NCBI RefSeq assembly: GCF_029637485.1
Contig: NZ_CP069128.1
Span: forward strand, 868,001-932,000
DNA from: Sphingomonas sp. LHG3406-1
GTDB lineage: Bacteria > Pseudomonadota > Alphaproteobacteria > Sphingomonadales > Sphingomonadaceae
Direction: 5' to 3'
DNA: 64,000 nt
Of the stretch, positions 18,286 to 27,169 are shown piece by piece. The notes under the pieces were generated by a model. It saw nothing but the letters and a program-made list of their open reading frames with translations. It was not told where the DNA came from and ran no database searches. The position numbers and the translations under genes were made by a program. The stretch's first letter is position 1, and each line of letters begins with the position of its first letter.

Positions 18286-19518
18286 TTACTCTGCCGGCTC
18301 GACCTGTCGCGCGGCGACGAGATCGACCTGTGACTGCTGCTGGTCCATGCCCGGCTTGAGGACGATCTTGGTGTAGGTGTCCTGCTCGTCGTGCCAGTGG
18401 CGGTACATTTCCGCGGCGCGGCTGAGCGGTTCGCGGTGCGAGATCATGAAGGTCGTATCGAGTTCGTCCTTTTCGATCAGTTCCAGCAGCGGCTTGGTGT
18501 AGCGCTGCATGTGGGTCTGGCCGCTCTTCACCTGCAACCCTTTCTCCATCAGCTGACCGAGCGGGAATTTGTCGGCAAAGCCGCCATAGACGCCAGGGAT
18601 CGAGACCCGCCCACCCTTGCGGCAGGCAATGATCGCCTGGCGAAGCGCATGCGGCCGCTCGGTGCCAAGCATCATGTGCGCCTTCACCGTGTCCGCCAGA
18701 TTGTCGATGGCAAGGCCGTGGCTCTCCATGCCGACGCAGTCGATCACCGCGTCGGGACCGATCCCGCCGGTCATCTCCTTCAGGGCCTCGAGCACGTCGA
18801 CTTCGCGGTAGTCGAGGATGTCGGCGCCCATCTGCCTCGCAAGCTGCAATCGGCGCGGATAATGGTCGATGGCGATAACCCGGTGCGCGCCGAGCTTGAA
18901 CGCGCTCTGGATGGCGAACAGGCCGACAGGTCCGCAGCCCCAGACGGCGACGGTATCGCCGGGTTCGATGTCGGCATTCTCCGCCGCCTGCCAGCCAGTG
19001 GGAAGGATGTCCGACAGGAACAGCACCTTGTCGTCCTCGATATGGTCGGGGATGACGATCGGGCCGACATCGCTGAACGGCACTCGGACATATTCCGCCT
19101 GGCCGCCGGCATAGCCGCCGGTCAGATGCGCATAGCCGAAGGCTGCGCCCATGGCGTGACCCATCAGCGTTTCCGACGCATCGCTGGTTTCGGCCGGATT
19201 GCTGTTGTCACAGGCCGAGAATTGCGTCTTCTTGCAGAAGAAGCAGTCGCCGCAGCTGATGGTGAAAGGCACCACCACCCGCTGACCCTTCTTGAGGGTC
19301 GATTTTGCGCCGGTTTCGACCACTTCGCCCATGAATTCGTGGCCGAGAATGTCGCCGGCACGAAGGGTCGGGATGTAGGCATCGTAGAGATGCAGGTCCG
19401 ACCCGCAGATGGCGGTCGAGGTGACCTTGATGATCGCGTCGCGTGGATTGACGATCTCGGGATCGGGAACGCGCTCCACGCGCACGTCGTGGCGGCCTTG
19501 CCAGGTGAGGGCTTTCAT
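18286..19518 (-). CDS. Zinc-dependent alcohol dehydrogenase, MDR family
   Basis: 410 residues. The catalytic zinc ligands lie in [12 protein letters not shown] and [10 protein letters not shown]; the structural zinc is bound by the cluster [15 protein letters not shown]. The Rossmann motif is [11 protein letters not shown]. The layout resembles the glutathione-independent formaldehyde dehydrogenase branch of the MDR family, which oxidises or dismutates short aldehydes and alcohols. It is the middle gene of a stress-promoter operon, 13 bp after the SRPBCC gene. The true substrate cannot be read from sequence. Confidence 0.85.
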   Translation of the reverse strand: MKALTWQGRHDVRVERVPDPEIVNPRDAIIKVTSTAICGSDLHLYDAYIPTLRAGDILGHEFMGEVVETGAKSTLKKGQRVVVPFTISCGDCFFCKKTQFSACDNSNPAETSDASETLMGHAMGAAFGYAHLTGGYAGGQAEYVRVPFSDVGPIVIPDHIEDDKVLFLSDILPTGWQAAENADIEPGDTVAVWGCGPVGLFAIQSAFKLGAHRVIAIDHYPRRLQLARQMGADILDYREVDVLEALKEMTGGIGPDAVIDCVGMESHGLAIDNLADTVKAHMMLGTERPHALRQAIIACRKGGRVSIPGVYGGFADKFPLGQLMEKGLQVKSGQTHMQRYTKPLLELIEKDELDTTFMISHREPLSRAAEMYRHWHDEQDTYTKIVLKPGMDQQQSQVDLVAARQVEPAE

Positions 19519-19531
19519 CGTCTTGCAGCTC

Positions 19532-20389
19532 CTAGATGCGGGGCTCGGTCGGGCTTTCGCTCTTGCGACCGGAGGGTGAGGCGTTGACCGGGACTTCGCC
19601 GGTTTCCATCAGCTGCTTGAAGCGGCGGAGGTCCCGGCGTGCCTGGACGTTGGGCTCGCGCTGCATGACCTTGGCGACCATGCGTCCGAGCGCTCCCGCC
19701 GGCGGCGTATAGCGGATGAGCAGCCGGACATAAGTGCCGCGGCCCGGCGGCGCTTCGGCGAACTCGACCCGCCCTTCGGTCTCGATCTGACTGTCCGGTT
19801 CGCTGACCCAGGCGATGGTCTTGTTTGGAATATCCTCGAGGATGCGGGTCTTCACCTGCACGGTGGCGCCGCCCGGCGCCTCGATCGTCCATTCCGAGAC
19901 CTTGTCGTCGATGCGCCGGATTTCGCGGACGTTGTCCATGAACTCCGGGAAGCGCTCGAAGCGACGCCAAATAGCGTAGAGTTCGCCCGCTGGTTTGCCG
20001 ATGGTGACGGTGCGGCCGACCAGCGACCGTCCATCTTCCTGGTTGCGGGCACGCTGCTGCGCCTTGCCGCGCAGGACATGGTCGGGCGCGTCGCTGAGGA
20101 TCGGGCCGCTTGGCAGCTCGTCCTCGGACCTTGCGCGGGCGAAGAAGAAGGCAGCCGCACCTGCGGTCGCAAGGCCGAGGCCGAGGCCGATCAGGGTGCC
20201 GTTGCCGTTCGACCCGTTGCCGCGACGACGTCGCTGGTCGCCCTGGATGCGGACACGCTGGTCCTCGTCGACTTCCTCGATCCGGCCACGCCGCGGGGCG
20301 GGCTCATGCTCGCGGGCATCGCGGACTGCTTCCTCGTTCAGCCGTTCGACTTCGTCGACGACGTCTGCGTCGGTATGTTTATGCGCCAA
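19532..20389 (-). CDS. SRPBCC (polyketide cyclase-like) membrane-anchored protein
   Basis: 285 residues. A charged N-terminus (1-60, with [20 protein letters not shown]) leads into one transmembrane helix (about 64-86, [20 protein letters not shown]). A START/SRPBCC domain follows from about 120: [20 protein letters not shown], then FPEFMDNV. The start is a TTG at 20389 with an ideal AGGAGG 5 nt before it; no ATG is near. The gene opens the operon with the alcohol dehydrogenase and SDR. An EcfG-type promoter ends 25 bp before the start. SRPBCC domains bind hydrophobic ligands; the ligand here is unknown. Confidence 0.8.
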   Translation of the reverse strand: MAHKHTDADVVDEVERLNEEAVRDAREHEPAPRRGRIEEVDEDQRVRIQGDQRRRRGNGSNGNGTLIGLGLGLATAGAAAFFFARARSEDELPSGPILSDAPDHVLRGKAQQRARNQEDGRSLVGRTVTIGKPAGELYAIWRRFERFPEFMDNVREIRRIDDKVSEWTIEAPGGATVQVKTRILEDIPNKTIAWVSEPDSQIETEGRVEFAEAPPGRGTYVRLLIRYTPPAGALGRMVAKVMQREPNVQARRDLRRFKQLMETGEVPVNASPSGRKSESPTEPRI

Positions 20390-20413
20390 TTCTACCTCCT
20401 GTCGCGGCCCACG

Positions 20414-20439
20414 AACGGGCGGAGGAAGAAAGGCGTTCC
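20414..20439 (-). promoter_or_regulatory. EcfG-type general stress promoter (GGAAC-N17-CGTT)
   Basis: Minus-strand reading gives GGAAC (20439-20435), 17 nt, CGTT (20417-20414), the consensus for the alphaproteobacterial general-stress sigma factor EcfG. The distance leaves a leader of roughly 18 nt, which contains the SD sequence of the SRPBCC gene. It places that gene and the two dehydrogenases in the general stress response. Confidence 0.75.
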
Positions 20440-20444
20440 GGTTG

Positions 20445-21665
20445 TTACGCCTGCGGCGCGGGCCAGCCTTCGACGATCTCGACGAAGCGACTCAGCCAGG
20501 CGTTGGTCTGATGGCCGTCGATCACGCGATGATCGATGGTGAGCGTGACATAGGCCATCGGGCGAATGGCGATCACGTCCGCGCCATCCTGGCTCAGCAC
20601 CACCACCCTCTTCTGAAGCTTGCCGACGCCGAGGATCGCCGCCTGGCCCTGGTGGAGGATGATCGGCGCCGCCAGCAGCGAGCCCGATACACCATGGTTG
20701 GAGATGGTGAAGCTGCCGTTGGCAACGTCCGACCGTTCGAGCCTGCCAGCGCGGGCACGGGCGGTAAGGTCGTCCAGGCGAGCGCCGATCTCCTCGAGAC
20801 TGAGCGCAGCGCAGTCACGCACCACCGGCACCACCAGCCCCTTGTCGCCGAGCGCCGTCCCGACGCCGATGTCGACCGTCGGCGAAACAATGGTCCGATC
20901 GTCCGCCCAGCGGCCATTCACCGCCGGCGCGACCGCCATTGCCTCGGCGGCCGCCTTCAGCAGATAGGCGGTGTAGCTGAGCCTGGTGCCGTTGGCGGCA
21001 AGGGCCTTCTTGTGGGCGGTGATGGCGGTGAAGTCGGCCTCGAACAGCGCCGTGACGTGCGGCGCCTCGGCCACCGCGCGCACCATGTTGTCGGCAATCG
21101 CCCGGCGCATCCGGTCGTGCGGGATGTCCTGCCAGTTGGCCTCGGCAACGCGCGGCTGGGCGATCGGCTTGGGTCCGACATCGACATGGCTGACGGTCGC
21201 GCCTGCGACGGCGCGGTCGACGTCCTCGCGAGTGATCCGGCCATTGCGGCCGGTGCCGGTCAGTCGGGCGGGGTCGATGTCGTGCTGGAGGAGCGCCCGG
21301 CGGACCGAGGGGGAGAAGCGGGTTTCGGCCCCTGCCTCAACCTCGTTCGTGTTGAGCGAAGTCGAAGCACGCTCGCGCACCGGCGCTTCGACGACGCGCT
21401 CCGCGCTACGCTCAGGACCAACGGCGGTGTCAGGCGCAGTGTCTATCCGCCCCAGCACCGCGCCAGGCACCGCCTCGGCATCGGTCCCGAGCAAGATCTC
21501 GGCCAGCACCCCCGCCGCCGGCGCAGGCACCTCCTGCGTCACCTTGTCGGTTTCAAGTTCGACCAGCGGATCGTTAAGCTCGACCAACTCGCCCGGCTGC
21601 TTGAGCCAGGCGCGGACGACCGCCTTGGTGCCTTCCTGCTCGTCGGGGACGCGGACCTCGATCAC
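20445..21665 (-). CDS. Dihydrolipoamide acyltransferase (E2) of a 2-oxoacid dehydrogenase
   Basis: 406 residues from a GTG at 21665, one base after the E1 stop. The lipoyl domain (about 1-75) carries the modified Lys in VELETDKVTQEV. The E3-binding domain is at about 118-155 (FSPSVRRALLQHDIDPARL, then GRNGRITREDVD). The catalytic domain has DHRVIDGHQ with the His and Asp. This is the architecture of branched-chain or pyruvate E2 proteins. With the fused E1 just upstream it makes acyl-CoA from a 2-oxoacid; no E3 gene is in the window, so the shared cellular one must be used. The substrate could be branched-chain oxoacids or phenylpyruvate. Confidence 0.88.
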   Translation of the reverse strand: MIEVRVPDEQEGTKAVVRAWLKQPGELVELNDPLVELETDKVTQEVPAPAAGVLAEILLGTDAEAVPGAVLGRIDTAPDTAVGPERSAERVVEAPVRERASTSLNTNEVEAGAETRFSPSVRRALLQHDIDPARLTGTGRNGRITREDVDRAVAGATVSHVDVGPKPIAQPRVAEANWQDIPHDRMRRAIADNMVRAVAEAPHVTALFEADFTAITAHKKALAANGTRLSYTAYLLKAAAEAMAVAPAVNGRWADDRTIVSPTVDIGVGTALGDKGLVVPVVRDCAALSLEEIGARLDDLTARARAGRLERSDVANGSFTISNHGVSGSLLAAPIILHQGQAAILGVGKLQKRVVVLSQDGADVIAIRPMAYVTLTIDHRVIDGHQTNAWLSRFVEIVEGWPAPQA

Positions 21666-21666
21666 G

Positions 21667-23715
21667 TCAGAACCCCACAAGCCGGTCAATTTCGGCGCGG
21701 ATCCGCCCGACGCTCGGCACGGCGGCTTCGAGCAGGCTCGGATGATGCGGGCTCGGAATGTCCGGCATGGTCACCCGCGCGACCGGCGCGTCGAGGTCGA
21801 GGAAGGCCTCGTCGGCCACCACCGCCGCAATCTCGGCACCGAAGCCGGCGGTGCGCAGGTCCTCGTGGACGATCAGGCAACGGCGGGTGCGGCGGACGCT
21901 GTCGAGCACCATGGCGCGGTCCCACGGCTGCAGCGTGCGCAGGTCGATGACGTCGGCACTGAGGCCTTCCGCCGCCGCCTCGCAGCGCGGCACCATCGCG
22001 CCCCAGGTGACGATGGTGATCCGGTCGCCTTCCCGCGTCTTCTTCGCCCGTCCGAACGGCAGGACGTAGGCGTCGCCCGGCCACGGCCGGCGCGCCCAGC
22101 TGTCGTCGAGCATGGCGCGATGCTCGAAGAAGAGGACGGGATCGTTACCGCGCAGGGCCATGCGCAGCAGCCCGACCGCATCCTCGGCATTGCTCGGCAC
22201 CGCGACCTTCCAGCCGGGATTGTGGACGAACTGCACCTCGTTGGTCTGGCTGTGCCAGGGATCGCCGCACTTGAAGAAGCCGCCTGGCACCCGCAGCACC
22301 ATCGGCGCGGCGAAGCGGTTGGCGGTGCGCCAGCGCATCGTGCCGGTATCGTTGATCTGCTCGGTCGCCGGCTCGGCATATTTGCGGAACTGGATCTCGG
22401 GCACGGGCAGCAGCCCGGCCAGCGCCATGCCGACCGCGCGGCCGACGATGCCCTCCTCGTTGAGGCTGGTGTCGAACACGCGGTCGCGGCCGAACTTCTC
22501 CTGAAGCCCGAGCGTCACCGCATGGACGCCGCCCTTGGGCCCGACATCCTCGCCGAAGACGCACATCTTCGGATTGGCGTCGAGTTCCTGGTCGAGGACT
22601 CGGCGGATGGCGGTGACCATGTTGATCCGCTGGCCATCGGGACGGGGTTCGTCATGGGTGCCGTCGAGCGACAGGCCGGCGCGCCCACCGACCGCCGAAT
22701 GGGTGCCGGAGAAGAAGACGTCGTCGGCGACCCGTGCGGGATCGAGTACCGGCCGCGCCTCAGCCTCCTCGCGGGCGCGGGCCACGTCCCAGCGGACCGC
22801 CTCCTGCAGTTCTTCCCAGCGCTGCTCGCCGATCTGGAGGGCGGCGCAGTGGCTCTTGAGCTTGGGCAGCGGATCGCGCGCCCATTCGGCGGCAATCTCG
22901 TCGTCGCTCTTGTAGGTCTGCGTGTCCTGGTAGCTGTGGCCTTCGAGACGGGGCACCGTCAGGCGCAGCAGCGCGGGCCCGCTGCCGCCGCGGACATGCG
23001 CCATTGCCTCGCCGATCAGCCGCGCGGCCTCGACCGGATCGGTACCGTCGCCGTTGAAGATGGTGAGGCCCTTGAAGCTCGCCAGGTTGGCGGCAATGTC
23101 CTGCCCGGGCGTCTGGTAGGTCGACGGCACGGAGATGCCGTAGCCATTGTCCTCGACGTAGAAGAGCAAGGGCAAGCCTTGCGTGGTCGCGATGGTGAGC
23201 GCCGACCAGAAGCCGCCGGTCGCGCAGCTCGCGTCGCCGCCGAGGACGAGGGCGATATTGCCGCGGGCCTGCTCCTTCAGCACCTCCGCCTTGTACCTGA
23301 CCGCCTGAGCCCAGCCGGCCGCCGGCGTATATTGCGCGCCCACGCCGCCGCACATCGGAAGCGCATGAGCGCCGCCCGGGTTGGGATAGTTGAAGACGAC
23401 GCCGATATCTCGCCCGCCGCTATAACCGCCGCTCCGCCCCATGCCCGAGCCGAGCGCGTCCGCCAGCGGCACGCCGAGCGCCAGCAGCAGAGGGCGCGAG
23501 CGATAGTAGCCGCAGGCCGCGTCGCCATCCTTGAGGTGCAGCCCGAGCAGCACCTGCGCCATGTCATGGCCGCGCGCGCTGAACTGGTAGAGGACCTGCT
23601 TGGCGGGAACGAGTTCCTCTTCCTCCAGCCGATCCAGCTCGCGGCTGGTGAGAACGAGACGGGCGACCTCGTCCCAATCGGTGGTCACGCCAAACGCCGG
23701 ATCCGCTTCAGCCAT
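21667..23715 (-). CDS. 2-oxoacid dehydrogenase E1, alpha and beta fused
   Basis: 682 residues, about the sum of E1-alpha and E1-beta. The first half holds the thiamine diphosphate site (GGDASCATGGFWSALT, then EDNGYGIS). From about 365 the beta part starts at INMVTAIRRVLDQELDAN, continues with VFGEDVG and DTSLNEEGIVGRAVG. The fused form is known for some branched-chain and acetoin-type dehydrogenases. The gene overlaps the aminotransferase gene by 8 bp and is followed by E2. Context (aromatic aminotransferase, paa genes) suggests phenylpyruvate or branched-chain oxoacids as substrate. Confidence 0.87.
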   Translation of the reverse strand: MAEADPAFGVTTDWDEVARLVLTSRELDRLEEEELVPAKQVLYQFSARGHDMAQVLLGLHLKDGDAACGYYRSRPLLLALGVPLADALGSGMGRSGGYSGGRDIGVVFNYPNPGGAHALPMCGGVGAQYTPAAGWAQAVRYKAEVLKEQARGNIALVLGGDASCATGGFWSALTIATTQGLPLLFYVEDNGYGISVPSTYQTPGQDIAANLASFKGLTIFNGDGTDPVEAARLIGEAMAHVRGGSGPALLRLTVPRLEGHSYQDTQTYKSDDEIAAEWARDPLPKLKSHCAALQIGEQRWEELQEAVRWDVARAREEAEARPVLDPARVADDVFFSGTHSAVGGRAGLSLDGTHDEPRPDGQRINMVTAIRRVLDQELDANPKMCVFGEDVGPKGGVHAVTLGLQEKFGRDRVFDTSLNEEGIVGRAVGMALAGLLPVPEIQFRKYAEPATEQINDTGTMRWRTANRFAAPMVLRVPGGFFKCGDPWHSQTNEVQFVHNPGWKVAVPSNAEDAVGLLRMALRGNDPVLFFEHRAMLDDSWARRPWPGDAYVLPFGRAKKTREGDRITIVTWGAMVPRCEAAAEGLSADVIDLRTLQPWDRAMVLDSVRRTRRCLIVHEDLRTAGFGAEIAAVVADEAFLDLDAPVARVTMPDIPSPHHPSLLEAAVPSVGRIRAEIDRLVGF

Positions 23716-24901
23716 TCATCGTCTCGACGACGGCCGCGCAGAACCGATCGAGGTCGCGATCGGCGATCCCGACGAGATTCGCCCGCCCACTGTCGGCCAT
23801 GTAGATGGCGTGTTTGTCGCGCAGCTGCTTCACCTGCTCAACCGACAACGGCAGCATCGAGAACATGCCCTGCTGGTCGGCGATGAAGGCGAGGCGCGGG
23901 TCGGAGGCAGCAATGCGCTCGCGCACCATGCGGATGCGGCCGTGCATCTCGTCCAGCTCGGCACGCCAGTCGGCGCTGAGGCCCTCGTCTTCGAGTACCA
24001 TGCGGACGCAGGCGGCGCCATGGTCGGGCGGCATGGACCAGGCCTCGCGGCTGATCTGCAGCAGGTGGGTCATGACGAACTTCGCATTGTTCGCGGTCGC
24101 GGCCTTGACGAACAGGCAGCCGACCCGGTCGCGATAGACGGCGAAATTCTTGTCGCAGCTCTGGGTGACCAGCACTTCGTCGCAGGCCTCCAGCATCAGC
24201 TCGACACCGAACCGGTCCTGATCGAGCCCGCGGGCGAAGCCCTGGTAAGCGAAGTCGATCAGCGGGATAAGGCCGCGCCGCGCCACGATCTCGACGATCG
24301 TGCGCCATTCTTCCTCGGACAGGTCGGCCCCGGTCGGATTGTGACAGCAGCCGTGGAGCAGGGCGACGTCGCCCGGGCGAGCGGCTTCCAGCGCTTCGGC
24401 CAGCGCCGCGAAGTCGACCCTGCGGGTGGCTGCATCATAATGGCGATACTCGACGATCTCGAGCCGCGCGCCACGGGTCATCGGCGGGTGATTGGGCCAG
24501 GTCGGCGTGCCCATGATTACCCGCGCGTCCGGATTGGCGGCGGCGATCAGCTTCAGCGCGAGGAAGAGCGCGCCGCAGCCACCCGGCGTCTGCAGACCGA
24601 CGATGCGCTCGTCGCCGGGATGGGCACCGAGGACGACCGGGCGGAGCAGGTCGGCGAAGCGCTTGTCGCCGGCGCCGCCGAGATAGGATTTGCTCACCTG
24701 CTGGTCGTGCAGCATCTGCTCGGCCTCGCGCACCGCGCGCATTACGGGGGTCCGGCCCTCGCCGTCGCGATAGACGCCGACACCGACATCGATCTTGTCG
24801 GCGCGGGGATCGGCATTGACCATGGCGATCAGCGCCAGCAGCGAATCGCTGACAATCGGGGGCAGATCGGCAAGGCCGCGACGCTTGGCTTCGGTCAGCA
24901 T
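23708..24901 (-). CDS. Aromatic/aspartate-type aminotransferase (class I)
   Basis: 397 residues of the AspC/TyrB family, fold type I. Motifs include VGVGVYRDGEGRTPVM, HNPTGADL and the PLP lysine in SCDKNFAVYRDRVG; the Arg of GMFSMLPLS region near the C-terminus lies in the usual place. It would interconvert aspartate or aromatic amino acids with their 2-oxoacids. It is placed between paaE (47 bp upstream) and the 2-oxoacid dehydrogenase E1 (8-bp overlap), which favours an aromatic substrate: phenylalanine to phenylpyruvate. Aspartate specificity is the main alternative. Confidence 0.85.
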   Translation of the reverse strand: MLTEAKRRGLADLPPIVSDSLLALIAMVNADPRADKIDVGVGVYRDGEGRTPVMRAVREAEQMLHDQQVSKSYLGGAGDKRFADLLRPVVLGAHPGDERIVGLQTPGGCGALFLALKLIAAANPDARVIMGTPTWPNHPPMTRGARLEIVEYRHYDAATRRVDFAALAEALEAARPGDVALLHGCCHNPTGADLSEEEWRTIVEIVARRGLIPLIDFAYQGFARGLDQDRFGVELMLEACDEVLVTQSCDKNFAVYRDRVGCLFVKAATANNAKFVMTHLLQISREAWSMPPDHGAACVRMVLEDEGLSADWRAELDEMHGRIRMVRERIAASDPRLAFIADQQGMFSMLPLSVEQVKQLRDKHAIYMADSGRANLVGIADRDLDRFCAAVVETMNG

Positions 24902-24948
24902 GGGGCGCGCTCTAGCGCCAATTGCCGCACCCTAAAAGGGAGGCTCGA

Positions 24949-26025
24949 TCAGGCGTCGTAATCGAGCGCCACGCCCTCGCCCTTGGGCACCGCCTGACAG
25001 GTGAGGACGTAGCCGGCCGCAATCTCCTCGTCGGACAAGCCGTAGCGGGCGGCCATGCTGACCTCACCCGCCGTGACCCGCGCACGGCAGGTGGCGCAGA
25101 CGCCGGCCTTGCAGGCGAAGGGTGCCGCGAGGCCCGACGCACGCGCCGAGTCGAGGATGTTGGAGCCGTCGAAGGCGATCCTGCGGGTCCGCCCGTCCAT
25201 GGTCACGCTCATCTGCAGGCCCGAGGCGGCCTGGCTGAGCTCTGCCATCTGAGCGGCGAGCGCTGCGGACGGCCGGCCGGCCGTGAAGCGCTCGATGTGG
25301 ATGCGGTTGCTTGCGACGCCGGCATCGACGAGCGCGGCCTCGGCCGAGTCCATCATCGGGCCGGGGCCGCAGATGAACCAGGCGTCGACCTCCTTCGGCT
25401 CGTCCACGAAGGCGGCAATGACCCGGTCACAGGTTTCGCGGTCGAGCATGCCGTTCAGCAGCTCGACGTCGCCTTCCTCGTCGCTCAGCAGGTGGAACAA
25501 CTCGAAGCGCCCGAGATAACGGTCCTTCAGTTCGGCCAGCGCATCGAGGAAGATGATGCTGCTCGCATCGCGATTGCCGTAGAAGAGGGTGAACCGGCTG
25601 CCCGGCTCCTCTGCCAGGGCGGTGCGCGCCAGCCCCATGATCGGGGTGATGCCCGACCCGCCGGCGAAGGCGACATAGCGGCGGCTCCTGGCAGCGTCGA
25701 AATCGACCGTGAAGCTGCCATGCGGCGGCATGACGTCGATCCGGTCGCCGATCTTCAGCTCGCGCGCCACCCAATTGGAGAAGGCGCCGCCCGCGATCTG
25801 CTTGACGGTCACCTTGAGCTGCCCCTCGTGGGGCGCGGTGCAGAGGGAGTAATTCCGCCGCACTTCTTCGCCGCCGATAAACGCTCGAAGCGTCAGATGC
25901 TGGCCGGCGCGGTAGCGGAATGCGGGGCCGAGCTCTTGCGGAACGGCAAAGCGGATGGAGCGGGCCTCGGCCGTCTCCTCCACGATCTCCGCCACTTCGA
26001 GCGCGTGGAAATGCTTCTCGCTCAC
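24949..26025 (-). CDS. paaE: Phenylacetyl-CoA epoxidase reductase subunit
   Basis: 358 residues. A ferredoxin-reductase FAD domain (RRNYSLC), an NAD domain (GGSGITPIMGLA and FICGPGPMM) and a C-terminal plant-type 2Fe-2S ferredoxin (CKAGVCATC plus a later TCQ) appear in order. It passes electrons from NADPH to the PaaA di-iron centre. The GTG start overlaps the paaC stop by 4 bp (GTGA). In most paa operons paaD lies between paaC and paaE; here it is absent. The length and domain order are normal. Confidence 0.92.
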   Translation of the reverse strand: MSEKHFHALEVAEIVEETAEARSIRFAVPQELGPAFRYRAGQHLTLRAFIGGEEVRRNYSLCTAPHEGQLKVTVKQIAGGAFSNWVARELKIGDRIDVMPPHGSFTVDFDAARSRRYVAFAGGSGITPIMGLARTALAEEPGSRFTLFYGNRDASSIIFLDALAELKDRYLGRFELFHLLSDEEGDVELLNGMLDRETCDRVIAAFVDEPKEVDAWFICGPGPMMDSAEAALVDAGVASNRIHIERFTAGRPSAALAAQMAELSQAASGLQMSVTMDGRTRRIAFDGSNILDSARASGLAAPFACKAGVCATCRARVTAGEVSMAARYGLSDEEIAAGYVLTCQAVPKGEGVALDYDA

Positions 26026-26843
26026 CAGACCGCGTCCGGATAGGTGCGGGGAAGATATTGCATGATCGCCAGCAGGTGGCCGAGATGCTCGCTGTGGTGG
26101 CCACGACGGCCGCCGACGATCGCGCGCTGGTCGGCCGGCACGGGAAGCGTGGCCTCGGTCAGCACGGCAGCAACGGCTGAGCGATAGTCATCCTCGAAGC
26201 TGCGCGGGTCGACGGCGATGCCGCAGGCGATTGCCGCTTCCAGCTCCCCGTCTACCTCGAACAGCTCCGGCACGAAGCGCCAGCACCAGCCGAGACCGTC
26301 GAGCGATCGCGCACGGCTCTCCTCTGTTCCATCACCGAGGCGGATCACCCATTCGGCGGCGAGTTCGCGGTGGTAGGCGACCTCCTTGACCGCCTTGGCC
26401 GCGACCTCGCGCACCGCCTGGTCGCTGCTGTTGGCGAGCCGCTGGTAGAGCAGGTGCTGGTAGGTCGAAAAGAGCAATTGCCGGATCATCGTCCGCGCGA
26501 AATCGCCGTTCGGCTGTTCGACCAGCAGGCAGTTGCGGAAGTCGAGCACGTCGCGCCTGAATGCCAGTTCGTCGGCGTCGCCCGCCGCTCCGAGCAGCAG
26601 GGTCGCCTGACCGATCAGGTCGAGCGCAAGGTTGGAGAGCGACAGGTCGACCTCGACGGATGGCGCATGGCCGCACCATTCGCCGAGCCGCTGGCCGAGA
26701 ACGAGTGCATCGTCGCCGAGCCGAAGGAGGTAGCCGGCGCGAACGGGATCATGTGCGTCCGACAGTGCATCGAAGGCGCCGGACGGGCGCGCCCGCTCGG
26801 CGGCGGCCTCGTCTTCGGGCCGGATGGGTGGAAGGCTCGGCAT
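26022..26843 (-). CDS. paaC: Phenylacetyl-CoA epoxidase structural subunit PaaC
   Basis: 273 residues of the PaaC family, a catalytically inactive ferritin-like partner that forms the scaffold with PaaA. Conserved segments are YLLRLGDDALVLGQRLGEW, EQPNGDFARTMIRQLLFS, YHRELAAEWVIRLGDGT and GRRGHHSEHLGHLLAIMQ. The ATG at 26843 shares one base with the paaB stop (TGATG). It has a longer, acidic N-terminus than usual (about 30 residues before YLLRLGDD). Confidence 0.92.
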   Translation of the reverse strand: MPSLPPIRPEDEAAAERARPSGAFDALSDAHDPVRAGYLLRLGDDALVLGQRLGEWCGHAPSVEVDLSLSNLALDLIGQATLLLGAAGDADELAFRRDVLDFRNCLLVEQPNGDFARTMIRQLLFSTYQHLLYQRLANSSDQAVREVAAKAVKEVAYHRELAAEWVIRLGDGTEESRARSLDGLGWCWRFVPELFEVDGELEAAIACGIAVDPRSFEDDYRSAVAAVLTEATLPVPADQRAIVGGRRGHHSEHLGHLLAIMQYLPRTYPDAVW

Positions 26844-27124
26844 CAGATGTGCTTCACCTCGTCCGGGATGTCGTAGAAGGTCGGGTGGCGATAGACCTTG
26901 TCGGCGGCCGGTTCGAACAGTTCACCGGCCTGGGCGGGGTCAGACGCGACGATGTCGCTCGACTTCACCACCCACAAGCTGACTCCCTCCTGGCGGCGCG
27001 TATAGGTGTCGCGAGCGTGACGGAGGGCGATTCCCGCGTCCGGCGCATGGACGCTGCCGAAATGGCGATGCGCCAGCCCGCCCTTCGTCCGCACGAAAAC
27101 TTCCCATAATGGCCAGTCCGACAT
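26843..27124 (-). CDS. paaB: Phenylacetyl-CoA epoxidase subunit PaaB
   Basis: 93 residues. WPLWEVFVRTKGGLAHRHFG and the terminal DKVYRHPTFYDIPDEVKHI are family-typical. PaaB is a small subunit that bridges PaaAC dimers and is needed for electron transfer. It lies 45 bp after paaA and is coupled to paaC. Confidence 0.93.
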   Translation of the reverse strand: MSDWPLWEVFVRTKGGLAHRHFGSVHAPDAGIALRHARDTYTRRQEGVSLWVVKSSDIVASDPAQAGELFEPAADKVYRHPTFYDIPDEVKHI

Positions 27125-27169
27125 CTCATCCTCCGTCGCTTGCGGCTCTCGCCGGGACGACGGACGAAA

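Noticed and set aside
20986..23886. A 966-codon plus-strand open frame
   Set aside because: Antisense to the E2 and E1 genes, whose cofactor motifs and overlaps are clear.
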